From: Dysosmobacter sp. Marseille-Q4140 | GTDB lineage: Bacteria > Bacillota > Clostridia > Oscillospirales > Oscillospiraceae | Direction: 5' to 3' | Assembly: GCA_018228705.1 (NCBI GenBank) | Contig: CP073694.1 | Span: forward strand, 2,046,001 to 2,110,000 | Length of the DNA: 64,000 bases | Part shown: one piece after another, positions 1 through 7,910 of the stretch | Layout: each line of letters starts with the position of its first letter | Position numbering within the stretch: the first letter of the stretch is position 1 | Made by a program: the position numbers and the translations under genes | Notes under the pieces: generated by a model | What the model was told of the DNA's origin: nothing | What the model saw: only the letters and a program-made list of their open reading frames with translations | Databases searched by the model: none

Positions 1-996
1 GTCAGCGGCACTTCCAAGACCGCCTTCTCCCCCGACAAGGCGGCCACCCGGGAGCAGGCGGCGGTGATGCTGATGCGGCTGTATGACAAGTGCCACGCCG
101 ACGCCCCCATCCGGAGCGGCATCCTGGCTCCCGGCGAGGACGAGGCCGTCCTGACCGGCTGCGCCGCGGCGGCGGTGGCTGCCTACAAGCTGATCTACGC
201 CGGGGAGATCCGGCTGGTGGAGACCACTCCGGCGGAGGAGGCCGCCGCCCTGCGGGCCCAGGCGGAAGAGGCCGGAGTCCAGCCGCTGCTGTATGTCTCC
301 GGCACCGCCTCCTCAGTCCGGGGAGACGCAGACACCACCGCCGCGCTGCTGCGCCAGGCGGTGGACGCCGGGGATTACGCAGGGCTGTTCCTGGATGTGA
401 CGGGCCTGACCGGCACGGACAAAAAGGACTTCTCCGCTCTGGCCCGGGCCCTGGACGAGGCTATGGAGGGCAAGCTGCTGTACCTGACGGCGGAGGCGCC
501 GGTCCAGGGCGGCAGGGCCAACGGCTATGACTACGCCGTTCTGGGGACCGCGGCGGATACGCTGGTGGTCCGGGTGGCGGCGGGCGAGGACAGCGCCGAC
601 GGCTTCCCCGTGGCGCCGCCGGAGCCCATGGAGGCGGTCTATTACGCCCTGGCCCAGATCAAGAGCCTGGTGGACCCCGGCAAGCTGAGCCTGATGCTGA
701 CTACCACCGGCACCTCCTGGCTCCAGAAGCGACTGGAGGGGACGCTGACCGCGGCCCAGATCCAGACTCTGCGCAAGTCCATTTTCACGGAGACGTACTA
801 TTCCGGCCGGTACGCCTGCTCCTACCTGACGGACGCCTCCGCCTCCGCGGAGCGGGTGGTGTGGTACCTGGACCAGGAGTCCGTGGCCCAGCGGGTCCTG
901 ATGGCGGCCTTTTTCGGCGTGGGCCAGGTGTGTTTGAGCGATCTGCGCTCCGTGGCCGATTACGAGGGCTACTCCGTTCTGGAGGCCCTGTCCTGA
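1..996 (+). CDS. S-layer-anchored GH18-like protein, 3' part
   Basis: The frame is open from base 1, so the 5' end lies outside the window; 331 residues are visible. Residues 1 to about 35 read as the end of an SLH domain (F-S-P-D-K, then R-E-Q-A-A-V-M-L-M-R-L). The next 290 residues look like a diverged glycosyl hydrolase 18 / YaaH-type barrel, with a beta-strand pattern around YVSG, LFLDVTG and a Y-D-Y-A-V-L-G stretch. I do not see a clear DxxDxDxE catalytic motif, so enzymatic activity is doubtful. The likely location is the cell surface, bound to wall polymers by SLH repeats. A bidirectional terminator follows 8 bases after the stop. The SLH call is fairly safe; the GH18 fold is inference. 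Confidence 0.6.
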   Translation, partial: VSGTSKTAFSPDKAATREQAAVMLMRLYDKCHADAPIRSGILAPGEDEAVLTGCAAAAVAAYKLIYAGEIRLVETTPAEEAAALRAQAEEAGVQPLLYVSGTASSVRGDADTTAALLRQAVDAGDYAGLFLDVTGLTGTDKKDFSALARALDEAMEGKLLYLTAEAPVQGGRANGYDYAVLGTAADTLVVRVAAGEDSADGFPVAPPEPMEAVYYALAQIKSLVDPGKLSLMLTTTGTSWLQKRLEGTLTAAQIQTLRKSIFTETYYSGRYACSYLTDASASAERVVWYLDQESVAQRVLMAAFFGVGQVCLSDLRSVADYEGYSVLEALS

Positions 997-1004
997 GAGA
1001 AAAA

Positions 1005-1041
1005 AGAACCGCTCCCGGTATACGGGAGCGGTTCTTTTTTT
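1005..1041. terminator. bidirectional rho-independent terminator
   Basis: A 13-bp stem (1005-1017 with 1023-1035, loop GTATA) is followed by a T-run to 1041 and preceded by an A-run from 1000. It therefore serves both the plus-strand SLH gene and the convergent minus-strand ATPase gene. Confidence 0.9.
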
Positions 1042-1072
1042 CTGAAAAATACCTCCGGTGAGGCGGACGGAT

Positions 1073-1483
1073 TTACAGATACTTCTGCATGCCGTCGGTG
1101 GCGGAGGAGATGTCGGCGCTGATGGTGACGGTGAACTTGATGTTGTTGCGCTCGCCGAACACATCCAGCCAGTGGAGGAAGTCCTCGGTCTCCTTCCCCA
1201 CGTCCTGCCCGATGGTCTTGCACAGATTGTCGATAAACACGTGAGAGATGTCGTAGTTGCCAGCGTACAGGCCGCTGATAAAGCCGCGGAACAGATCGTA
1301 GTTGTTCAGCTTATATTCCTGCGCGTCGATCAGGCGGATGTGGTAGTGGATGTCATAGGTCATATTGCGGTTGGCCTCGATGCAAACCACGTTGCCGGGT
1401 TCATCCTTCGCCGCGTTGTTGATCAGTTCAATGAGCTGCTTGGTCTTGCCGGAGCCCTTCACGCCCATAATCAATCTGACCAT
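1073..1483 (-). CDS. small P-loop ATP-binding protein
   Basis: 136 residues. A Walker A motif (GVKGSGKT) sits at residues 7-14 right after the first strand, and a hydrophobic strand ending in F-I-D-N at about residues 89-95 could be Walker B. The protein is far shorter than PilT or FtsK ATPases. Proteins like it are often labelled 'twitching motility protein PilT' by P-loop similarity alone, and I would not adopt that function. It is a single-gene unit with its own promoter (1541-1569) and a shared terminator. The role is unknown; nucleotide binding is the only supported property. Confidence 0.7.
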   Translation of the reverse strand: MVRLIMGVKGSGKTKQLIELINNAAKDEPGNVVCIEANRNMTYDIHYHIRLIDAQEYKLNNYDLFRGFISGLYAGNYDISHVFIDNLCKTIGQDVGKETEDFLHWLDVFGERNNIKFTVTISADISSATDGMQKYL

Positions 1484-1540
1484 ATCAAATCACTCCTGTC
1501 AATTAGAATTGCCGGGGAAAAACGGTTGGCTGTTATGTTC

Positions 1541-1569
1541 AGCATAGCATAAGATCCGGTAAAATACAA
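1541..1569 (-). promoter_or_regulatory. sigma-A promoter of the P-loop gene
   Basis: On the minus strand, TTGTAT (1569-1564), 17 bases, then TATGCT (1546-1541), about 58 bases upstream of the ATG at 1483. Confidence 0.55.
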
Positions 1570-1652
1570 TGGAAAAACTGAAAGAAAAACTTTGTTCAGA
1601 TTATCCATTGACGGTATTTCTGGAAATTCCTGCCGAAGATTCCGCTTCGCGG

Positions 1653-1679
1653 AAAAAGCGGCGCCCTTGGGCGCCGCTT
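1653..1679 (-). terminator. terminator of dacF
   Basis: A GC-rich 10-bp stem (AAGCGGCGCC with its complement, loop around CTTGG) ends in a T-run when read on the minus strand (A-run at 1653-1657). It lies 28 bases after the dacF stop. Confidence 0.85.
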
Positions 1680-1706
1680 GTCTTTACCGGGATCCGCCGC
1701 ATTGGC

Positions 1707-2828
1707 TCAGGCGCTCAGCAGCGCCATGCGCAGCATCCGCAGCAGCATCTGGCCGAAGGTGATCCGCGGGACCGCCTCCCCGGCCACCAGGGGCAGCTGG
1801 GCGATGGTCTCCTCCCCGCAGGTAACGGTCATGGTGCCCAGGGGATCGCCCTCGGCCACCGGGGCCTCCACCGACTCCGCCAGCTCTACGGTCTGGGTCA
1901 GGCTGCCCGCCTGGGCCTTTTCCACCAGCAGCCGGTCCCCTGCTCCCAGCACCGGCTGGACGGTGGCCTGGGTCCCCAGGGACACCGGCACCGGCGCCAG
2001 GGGCGCCTGGGGCGCCGCGGAGGCCAGGGCGTAGGTGGCGAAGCCGTAGTTCAGCAGCGCCTGGGCGTCCTCGAAGCGCTGGGCGGAGGTGGAGCCCTTC
2101 ATGATGACGGCGATCAGCTCCATGCCGTCCCGCTCCGCCGTGGCGGACAGGCAGTACAGCGCGCTGTCGGTGGAGCCGGTCTTGAGGCCCGTGGCCCCCT
2201 CGTAGAAGCGGATCAGGCGGTTGGTGTTCACCAGGGAGGACGCCCCGTCCCGGAGGGTGTCCATCCAGATGGTGGTGTACTGGCGGATGTCCGGGTGGTT
2301 GAGGATCAGCTCCCGGCTCATCAGGGCGATGTCGTGGGCGGAGGTGACGTGGCCCTCGGCGGGCAGGCCCGTGGCGTTTTTGAACACGGTGTCCGCCATG
2401 CCCAGCTCCGCCGCCCGCTGGTTCATCCGGTCCACAAAAGCCTCCTCGCTGCCGGCCACGGCCTCCGCCAGGGCCACGGCGCAGTCGTTGGCGGAGACCA
2501 CGCACACCGCCTTGAGCATATCGGACACGCTCATCTGCTCGTTCTCCTCCAGCCAGATCTGGCTGCCGCCCATGGAGCAGGCGTGGGCGGAGGCGGTGAC
2601 CATGTCGTCGTAATGAAGGGTCCCGGCGTCAATGGCCTCCATGGTCAGCAGCAGCGTCATCACCTTGGTGACGCTGGCGGGTTCCAGCTTGGCATGTTCG
2701 TCCTTGGCGAAGAGGACGGTGCCGGTCTCCTTCTCCATCAGCAGCGCCGAGGGCGCCTCCACCTCCAGAGCCCCGGCGCTGGTGGCCAGCACCGCCACCG
2801 CCCACAGCAGCGCGATCAATCGTTTCAT
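1707..2828 (-). CDS. dacF: D-alanyl-D-alanine carboxypeptidase (DacF/PBP5 family)
   Basis: 373 residues from the ATG at 2828, chosen because AAAGGGGG lies just upstream and a signal peptide begins there; the frame extends further upstream without a ribosome site. Residues 1-20 are a signal peptide. The serine-peptidase S11 motifs are all present: S52-V-T-K55, S112-A-N and K216-T-G. The C-terminus is an amphipathic helix, as in class C penicillin-binding proteins that sit on the outer membrane face. The enzyme trims the terminal D-Ala of peptidoglycan pentapeptides. In Clostridia and Bacilli dacF paralogues are often linked to spore cortex or vegetative trimming; the sequence does not say which. 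It is a single-gene unit with its own terminator. Confidence 0.92.
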   Translation of the reverse strand: MKRLIALLWAVAVLATSAGALEVEAPSALLMEKETGTVLFAKDEHAKLEPASVTKVMTLLLTMEAIDAGTLHYDDMVTASAHACSMGGSQIWLEENEQMSVSDMLKAVCVVSANDCAVALAEAVAGSEEAFVDRMNQRAAELGMADTVFKNATGLPAEGHVTSAHDIALMSRELILNHPDIRQYTTIWMDTLRDGASSLVNTNRLIRFYEGATGLKTGSTDSALYCLSATAERDGMELIAVIMKGSTSAQRFEDAQALLNYGFATYALASAAPQAPLAPVPVSLGTQATVQPVLGAGDRLLVEKAQAGSLTQTVELAESVEAPVAEGDPLGTMTVTCGEETIAQLPLVAGEAVPRITFGQMLLRMLRMALLSA

Positions 2829-2903
2829 GGTGATCCCCCTTTGCAGCGTTGCTATACTGTATGTCTCCGGGGGGACATTCATGCCGGGGCGGCAATTTTT
2901 CGG

Positions 2904-2932
2904 TTGCATTTTACAAAGGGGTGTGGTATCAT
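2904..2932 (+). promoter_or_regulatory. promoter of tRNA-Gly
   Basis: TTGCAT (2904-2909), 17 bases, TATCAT (2927-2932) with an extended TGG before the -10. The predicted start is about 5 bases upstream of the mature tRNA. Confidence 0.6.
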
Positions 2933-2943
2933 ACACTAGACCC

Positions 2944-3017
2944 GCGGCTGTAGTTCATCGGTAGAACGGCAGCTTCCCAAGCTGCATAGGTGGGTTCGAC
3001 TCCCATCAGCCGCTCCA
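2944..3017 (+). tRNA. tRNA-Gly (anticodon CCC)
   Basis: The cloverleaf can be drawn by hand: acceptor GCGGCTG pairs with CAGCCGC (3007-3013), the anticodon stem GCAGC pairs with GCTGC around the loop TTCCCAA, the T-loop is GTTCGAC, and CCA is encoded at 3015-3017. The anticodon CCC reads GGG glycine codons. It is 74 bases long, a monocistronic unit with its own promoter and a terminator 7 bases downstream. Confidence 0.95.
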
Positions 3018-3023
3018 GAAAAA

Positions 3024-3052
3024 GGACACGACATCCGTCGTGTCCTTTTTTT
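3024..3052 (+). terminator. terminator of tRNA-Gly
   Basis: Perfect 9-bp stem (GGACACGAC, loop ATCC) followed by seven T. Confidence 0.9.
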
Positions 3053-3163
3053 CAACCCTGCCGCCCGGAGGCTGCGCCGGCTCTGACGGCCCGCCGAAGA
3101 GAAGCAACTATGCGGAACCTGTCAAAGTGCACAAAAAATAAGAGAGAACAAAACGGTGATATA

Positions 3164-3193
3164 TTGACAACAGACAAGTGGACGGCCTATACT
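3164..3193 (+). promoter_or_regulatory. promoter of small membrane protein gene
   Basis: TTGACA (3164-3169), 18 bases, TATACT (3188-3193). The predicted transcript starts about 65 bases before the ATG at 3266. Confidence 0.6.
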
Positions 3194-3265
3194 GGAGATG
3201 CAAAGAAGTGCTGAGACAGACACAATGGCCGGCTGCGGGCCGGTGCGCGGAAGGCGGTGCGAGAC

Positions 3266-3499
3266 ATGAGAGACAAGGCCAGACTGGAGGCGCTGTGGCT
3301 CCAGATCCTGTTCGGGCTGCTCCTGCTGGGCACAGCAAATGTTGTGTATTTCCGGATATACCATGAAGTGATGTGGATTTTGTACGACGTTGTGCTGTTC
3401 TGCGTGGTGCGGGTGCTGATCCGGATGGCGCAGAATCATGTGTATCAAAAGAAGGGCTTCGGACGGCCCTACGACGGGATCCGGGAATTCCTCATTTGA
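3266..3499 (+). CDS. small two-helix membrane protein
   Basis: 77 residues. The ATG at 3266 is preferred over the GTG at 3257 because GGAAGG (3249-3254) is spaced 11 bases from the ATG but only 2 from the GTG. Two hydrophobic helices (about residues 10-30 and 36-54) are separated by a short polar turn, and the C-terminal tail is basic (QNHVYQKKGFGRPYDG). A promoter lies upstream and a strong terminator downstream, supporting a real single-gene unit. I do not recognise the family. It could be a membrane regulator or toxin-like peptide, but nothing shows this. Confidence 0.6.
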   Translation: MRDKARLEALWLQILFGLLLLGTANVVYFRIYHEVMWILYDVVLFCVVRVLIRMAQNHVYQKKGFGRPYDGIREFLI

Positions 3500-3556
3500 C
3501 GGCAGGGACGCCGGTCCTGCCGGCGTGTGAGAGCGGATCCGCCTCAAGCATAAGAG

Positions 3557-3594
3557 AGCCAGGGCGCGCCTTGCGGCGCGCCCTGGCTGTTTTT
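3557..3594. terminator. terminator between convergent genes
   Basis: Perfect 14-bp stem (3557-3570 with 3575-3588, loop TTGC) and a T-run at 3590-3594. It ends 8 bases before the stop of the convergent SLH-protein gene and probably serves both. Confidence 0.9.
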
Positions 3595-3601
3595 CAGATG
3601 G

Positions 3602-6415
3602 TTACTTGCGGTACTGCTCCATCCGCCAGACAATGGCGGACAGCTGACCCCGGGTCAGGGTGTTGCCGGGCTTGTAGGTGCTGGTGCCGTTGTTGAAGTA
3701 GCCCTCCACGATGCCGGCGGCGTTCAGTGCCCGCACGGCGGGATCAGTGGTATCGGTAAAGGGCTGGACGCTGGTGAGGTTGGTGGTGTTGAGCTTCATG
3801 GCGCCGGTGGCGATCTGGGCCACCTGGAGCCGGGTAATGGGCTTGCTCAGGTCCACGTCGCTGCGGGTGATGATGCCCTCGGCCCGGGCCTTGGCCAGAT
3901 AGCCGCTGAACACGTTGGCGTTCACCGGCGCCTGCTCGGGATACCCGGCGGCCAGCATGATCAGCTTCAGCGCTGCGCCGTAGGTGACGGTGCTGTCAGG
4001 CTTGAAGGAGCCGTCGGCATAGCCGTCGATGACATTGGCGTCGCTGAGCTCCACCACATACTTGTAGCACCAGGTGGAGGAGGACACGTCCTTGAAGGTT
4101 CTGGGATTATTGAGGACGCCCAGGGAGAACAGGCCCACGGCAAAGGCGGTGCCGCTGCTGTTGTAAGCCACATAGGGGATCTCCACAGAGCCGGTGAAGG
4201 TGCTGGCGGGCACAAAGCGCAGCTGGCTCATCCGCTGGGTGCCGGTGGAGTAGCCATAGAGGGTGTCGGTGGTGGCCCGGGTGGCCGTGCCGGTCCCCAC
4301 ATACACCGTGCCCTTGGAGGCGGCGGGCAGGCTCAGCAGCTGGATACTGCTGAGAGAGACGCCGGTGGCCGTGGACACCGCGCTGTAAATGGAACTGGCG
4401 GGGAAGGTCACGGAGTTGTTGCGCTGGGTCACGCCGTAGACCTCCGACACAGTGCTGGGGTTCACGCTGATCAGGATGGTGCCGGTGACAGAGCGGGCGT
4501 TGCTGCCGTAAGCGGTGAAGGGAATGGCGGCGCAGTAGTTGTAGCCGCTGGTGACGTACGTCAGCTCCGTCAGGGCATACTGGGCGGTGGAGGAGGGGCT
4601 GAAATACAGGACCTGGCTGTTATAGTTGGAGGAGGTCAGCTGCAAGGGGCTGGCGGTGCCGTACTTGCTGGCGCCGTAGTAATTGTAGTACAGGCTGCCG
4701 GTGGTGGGGACGCCGCCCAGAACCACGTATTGCAGGGTGTAGCCGGGATAGCTCTTGTTGAAATACCGGGCGATGTCGTAGGCGTTGATTTGGACTTTGG
4801 AGTTGTAGGTGGCGGCGTAGCGGATGTCGCCGGAGAGGTTGGCCTTGACCACCTCCGTGGGCTTGATGACCAGGGTGCCGTCCACATAGTACTGGGAGTT
4901 GTAAGAGGCCCGGAAGGGGATCTGGATCTCCTCGTCAAAGTCGCTGTCCGCTACCAGGGTCAGGCTGTCCAGCCGGTAGAGGCTGGAGTTGACATTGCCG
5001 TAGTAGAAGGTGTAGTTGCTGAGGTTGGAGCGAGTCAGAGTGGTCTGGCCCCAGCTGCCGTACAGGTAGTAGAGGGTGACGTCATTAAAGGCGGAGGGGG
5101 CAGGCAGGCCAAAGGTCACATACTGAAGGGAATAGCCGGGATAGGCCTTGCGGAAGAAGGACTCGAAATCCTCCTGGTCTAGCTTCAGCGTGCCGCCGGG
5201 GGCCAGCTCCTTGGAGATGCTGCCGCCGTTGCCGTTGTTGCTGACGGACAGCGTCAGCGTGCCGCTGGCGGTGCCGTTGCTGCCGTAGGCTGTGTAGGAC
5301 AGGGACACGGAGCTCTCCCGGGCGTTGGTGTACGCCGCCAGGGTCAGATCAGACAGGGCGTAGCTGCCGTAGCCGGAATTGGAGACGTAGAAGCGGTAGC
5401 CGGTCAACTCATTGACAGAGAGGATCCGGTTGCCCAGATAAACGTAGCCCGTAAAGGAGGAGTATGCGTTGGAGCTGGTGCTGAACTCCACATAGTACAA
5501 AGTGCCCAGGCCATTGAGGAAGTCACTGGCGTTGAAGGATTTCACGCCGCCTGGCGTCACAGAGTAGGTAAAGGAGCTGCCGGAGGTGCCGTTCACAGAG
5601 TACACGGCGTAATAGGAATAGCTGCCGTTGGTGACAGGGATGCTGGAGGGCGTCACCAACTGCTGGTTGGTGTAGATATAGTCGCTGGTATAGGCGCGGG
5701 TCCAGCCCCGGAAGATGTAGGTCCTGCCGCCGGAGACGACGGTGGTGGGGATGGAGGGCACCGTGGGATAGCTGCCCATGGGTACGGACTGGGAGGTGGC
5801 ACCGGAGAGGGTGTAGAACGTCACGGTGAACCGGGTGCCGGTGCCGGTGGTGAGGCCGCAGCGGTCGCACACGCCGTTGTTGTCAGCGTCGATATGACCC
5901 AGGGCAGCCAGCGTTGTTGTGTAGGGTGTGCTGCAGGTGGCGCAGGTGAAGGTCTGCTGCCCGGCGGTGGTGCAGGTGGGGCTGATGGTGACAGCGCCTG
6001 CCCCGTTGGGGGAGTGCTTCTGGGTCTCGGAGGTGCCGCAGGAGATGCAGGTGTGTGCGTGGTAGGTGTTGTCCCGGTAGCTGTATGGGCCGAACCGATG
6101 GCTGAGCTTGGAGATGGGCTGCTCATTGCGGTAGCCGCAGATACTGCAGGTCTGCACATTCAGACCCTGCTGAGTACAGGTCGCCTGCCGCTCGGGGACC
6201 CACGGCCCGAACTGGTGAAGCTGGGACTCCTTGGTGGAGCATGTGGTACAGGTGCGGGAGTGATACTCCGCCCCGTCCGCGACCCAGGAATCCAGATAGG
6301 TATGCTGGTGTCCCGGCTGTCCCGTCTCATCCGCCGCGGCCAGGGGCACTGCCCCCAGCATCAAAACCAGGGCCAGCAGCATGGCCGGCAGCCGTTTGTG
6401 GAAAAATCTCTTCAT
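3602..6415 (-). CDS. large secreted SLH-domain surface protein with CxxC repeats
   Basis: 937 residues from the ATG at 6415, which has GGAGGGA six bases upstream; the in-frame ATG at 6430 lies on that ribosome site. Residues 1-28 are a signal peptide. Residues about 35-200 carry five short CxxC units (CTTC, CSIC, CISC, CATC, CDRC) in spaced repeats, like small zinc ribbons. They are followed by an InlB-B-like beta repeat (F-Y-T-L-S-G, then F-R-G-W-T). The middle 500 residues are three or more diverged copies of a Tyr/Ser-rich beta module of about 110 residues with a recurring L-x-Y-V-x-F/L-G pattern. The last 180 residues are SLH domains (F-K-D-V-S...YADGSFKPD, ITRLQVAQI, GNTLTRGQLSAI). It is presumably anchored to the wall through the SLH repeats. 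Ligand and function are unknown; adhesin or S-layer component is inference. Confidence 0.8.
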   Translation of the reverse strand: MKRFFHKRLPAMLLALVLMLGAVPLAAADETGQPGHQHTYLDSWVADGAEYHSRTCTTCSTKESQLHQFGPWVPERQATCTQQGLNVQTCSICGYRNEQPISKLSHRFGPYSYRDNTYHAHTCISCGTSETQKHSPNGAGAVTISPTCTTAGQQTFTCATCSTPYTTTLAALGHIDADNNGVCDRCGLTTGTGTRFTVTFYTLSGATSQSVPMGSYPTVPSIPTTVVSGGRTYIFRGWTRAYTSDYIYTNQQLVTPSSIPVTNGSYSYYAVYSVNGTSGSSFTYSVTPGGVKSFNASDFLNGLGTLYYVEFSTSSNAYSSFTGYVYLGNRILSVNELTGYRFYVSNSGYGSYALSDLTLAAYTNARESSVSLSYTAYGSNGTASGTLTLSVSNNGNGGSISKELAPGGTLKLDQEDFESFFRKAYPGYSLQYVTFGLPAPSAFNDVTLYYLYGSWGQTTLTRSNLSNYTFYYGNVNSSLYRLDSLTLVADSDFDEEIQIPFRASYNSQYYVDGTLVIKPTEVVKANLSGDIRYAATYNSKVQINAYDIARYFNKSYPGYTLQYVVLGGVPTTGSLYYNYYGASKYGTASPLQLTSSNYNSQVLYFSPSSTAQYALTELTYVTSGYNYCAAIPFTAYGSNARSVTGTILISVNPSTVSEVYGVTQRNNSVTFPASSIYSAVSTATGVSLSSIQLLSLPAASKGTVYVGTGTATRATTDTLYGYSTGTQRMSQLRFVPASTFTGSVEIPYVAYNSSGTAFAVGLFSLGVLNNPRTFKDVSSSTWCYKYVVELSDANVIDGYADGSFKPDSTVTYGAALKLIMLAAGYPEQAPVNANVFSGYLAKARAEGIITRSDVDLSKPITRLQVAQIATGAMKLNTTNLTSVQPFTDTTDPAVRALNAAGIVEGYFNNGTSTYKPGNTLTRGQLSAIVWRMEQYRK

Positions 6416-6697
6416 GATACTTCCCTCCATCGATCACGCGTAAGTGGCGTTATGGAAACCAAAAACTCTCTTCTTGTAACATATCGAAAAGCCCTGTGTA
6501 AATCATGAACAAATTGTGAATAAAACATGACCGGACAGCGCTTTCCGCGGAAAAATGCGTTCCGCTCCCCGGCCGCATCTGTCCGCAAGAAAAAAACGGT
6601 ATGTTTCGGCGGAATTTTCTGCGTTTTTCTTTACAAATGCCGAAGGTTCCTGTATAATACTATGGCTAATGAAAATCTATCGGATGGAGAAATCGCC
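6416..6697. other. intergenic region upstream of the SLH protein and prfB
   Basis: AT-rich relative to the genes. The only clear signal is the prfB promoter at 6630-6658. On the minus strand I found no convincing promoter for the SLH protein. Confidence 0.5.
6630..6658 (+). promoter_or_regulatory. sigma-A promoter of prfB
   Basis: TTTACA (6630-6635), exactly 17 bases, TATAAT (6653-6658). It decides the prfB start: the in-frame ATG at 6662 would lie before the predicted transcription start. Confidence 0.85.
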
Positions 6698-7822
6698 ATG
6701 GCCTTGATCGAATACGACGAGTACAAGCAGAAACTGCGGGACCTGGGGCCGGAGCTGGACAAGCTCTCCGCCGCCCTGGACATGGACGGCGCCCAGGCGG
6801 AGGCCGCCAAGCTGGAGGACGAGACCGCCCAGGACGGCTTCTGGAACGACCTGGAGCGGTCCCAGAAGGTGCAGCAGCGGCTCAAGCAGCTGCAAAACAA
6901 GATCGCCCGGCACAAAAAGCTCATGGCCGAGTGGGAGGATCTGACCGCCCTGTGCGAGATGGGCCAGGAGGCCGAGGACGAGGAGCTGCTGGCCGAGCTG
7001 AAGGAGGGCTATGCCGCCCTGGAGGAGAAGGTGGAGGAGACCCGCCTGACTACCCTGCTCTCCGGCGAGTACGACGCCAACAGCGTCATTCTGACCTTCC
7101 ATGCCGGCGCCGGCGGCACCGAGGCCCAGGACTGGGCCCAGATGCTCTACCGAATGTACACCCGCTGGGCCGAGCGCCACGACTTCGAGTGGAAGACCTT
7201 GGACTATGAGGAGGGCGACGAGGCCGGCATCAAGTCCGCCACCATCTCCATCGAAGGTGAGAATGCCTACGGCTTCTTGAAGAGCGAGAACGGCGTCCAC
7301 CGGCTGGTCCGGGTGTCCCCCTTCGACGCCAACGCCCGCCGCCAGACCTCCTTCGCCGCGGTGGAGGTCATGCCGGAGATCGAGGACGACAACTCCGTGG
7401 AGATCCGGCCGGAGGACATCGAGATGCAGGTCTACCGGGCCAGCGGCGCCGGCGGCCAGCACGTCAACAAGACCTCCTCCGCCGTCCGCCTGATCCACAA
7501 GCCCACCGGCGTGGTGGTGGCCAGCCAGCAGGAGCGCAGCCAGGTCCAGAACCGGGAGAACTGCATGAAGATGCTGCGGGCAAAGCTGATGGAGCTCAAG
7601 GCTCAGCAGCACGCGGAGAAGATCTCCGATATCAAGGGTGTCCAGATGAAGATCGAGTGGGGCAGCCAGATCCGCTCCTATGTATTCATGCCCTACCAAA
7701 TGGTCAAGGACACCCGCACCGGCTACGAGACCGGCAACATCGACAATGTGATGGACGGCGACCTGGATGGGTTCATCAATGCCTATCTGACCCAGCTGGC
7801 CACCGGCGAACTGAAGAAGTAA
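6698..7822 (+). CDS. prfB: peptide chain release factor 2
   Basis: 374 residues. The start at 6698 has GGATGGAGA upstream and lies downstream of the promoter. The protein recognises UGA and UAA stop codons and triggers peptide release. The RF2 signature S-P-F lies in the anticodon-like loop (RVSPFDANARRQTS), and the universally required G-G-Q lies at about residue 252 (GAGGQHVNKTSS). The N-terminal coiled-coil domain 1 is intact. There is no in-frame UGA and no CTTTGAC slip site near codon 24, so this gene lacks the autoregulatory +1 frameshift found in E. coli and B. subtilis. Monocistronic, with a terminator just after. Confidence 0.97.
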   Translation: MALIEYDEYKQKLRDLGPELDKLSAALDMDGAQAEAAKLEDETAQDGFWNDLERSQKVQQRLKQLQNKIARHKKLMAEWEDLTALCEMGQEAEDEELLAELKEGYAALEEKVEETRLTTLLSGEYDANSVILTFHAGAGGTEAQDWAQMLYRMYTRWAERHDFEWKTLDYEEGDEAGIKSATISIEGENAYGFLKSENGVHRLVRVSPFDANARRQTSFAAVEVMPEIEDDNSVEIRPEDIEMQVYRASGAGGQHVNKTSSAVRLIHKPTGVVVASQQERSQVQNRENCMKMLRAKLMELKAQQHAEKISDIKGVQMKIEWGSQIRSYVFMPYQMVKDTRTGYETGNIDNVMDGDLDGFINAYLTQLATGELKK

Positions 7823-7830
7823 ACGATTCA

Positions 7831-7865
7831 CAAAAAGGCGTGGCCAGGAGCCACGTCCTTTTTGC
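7831..7865 (+). terminator. terminator of prfB
   Basis: Stem GGCGTGGC / GCCACGTCC with one bulge, loop CAGGA, preceded by an A-run and followed by five T. Confidence 0.85.
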
Positions 7866-7910
7866 GGAAAAAACAAGGCGCTTTTGTTATTCATAGAGAG
7901 ACAAGAAAGG

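Noticed and set aside
6721..6800. programmed frameshift in prfB
   Set aside because: No in-frame UGA and no CTTTGA slip sequence; the frame is continuous from codon 1.
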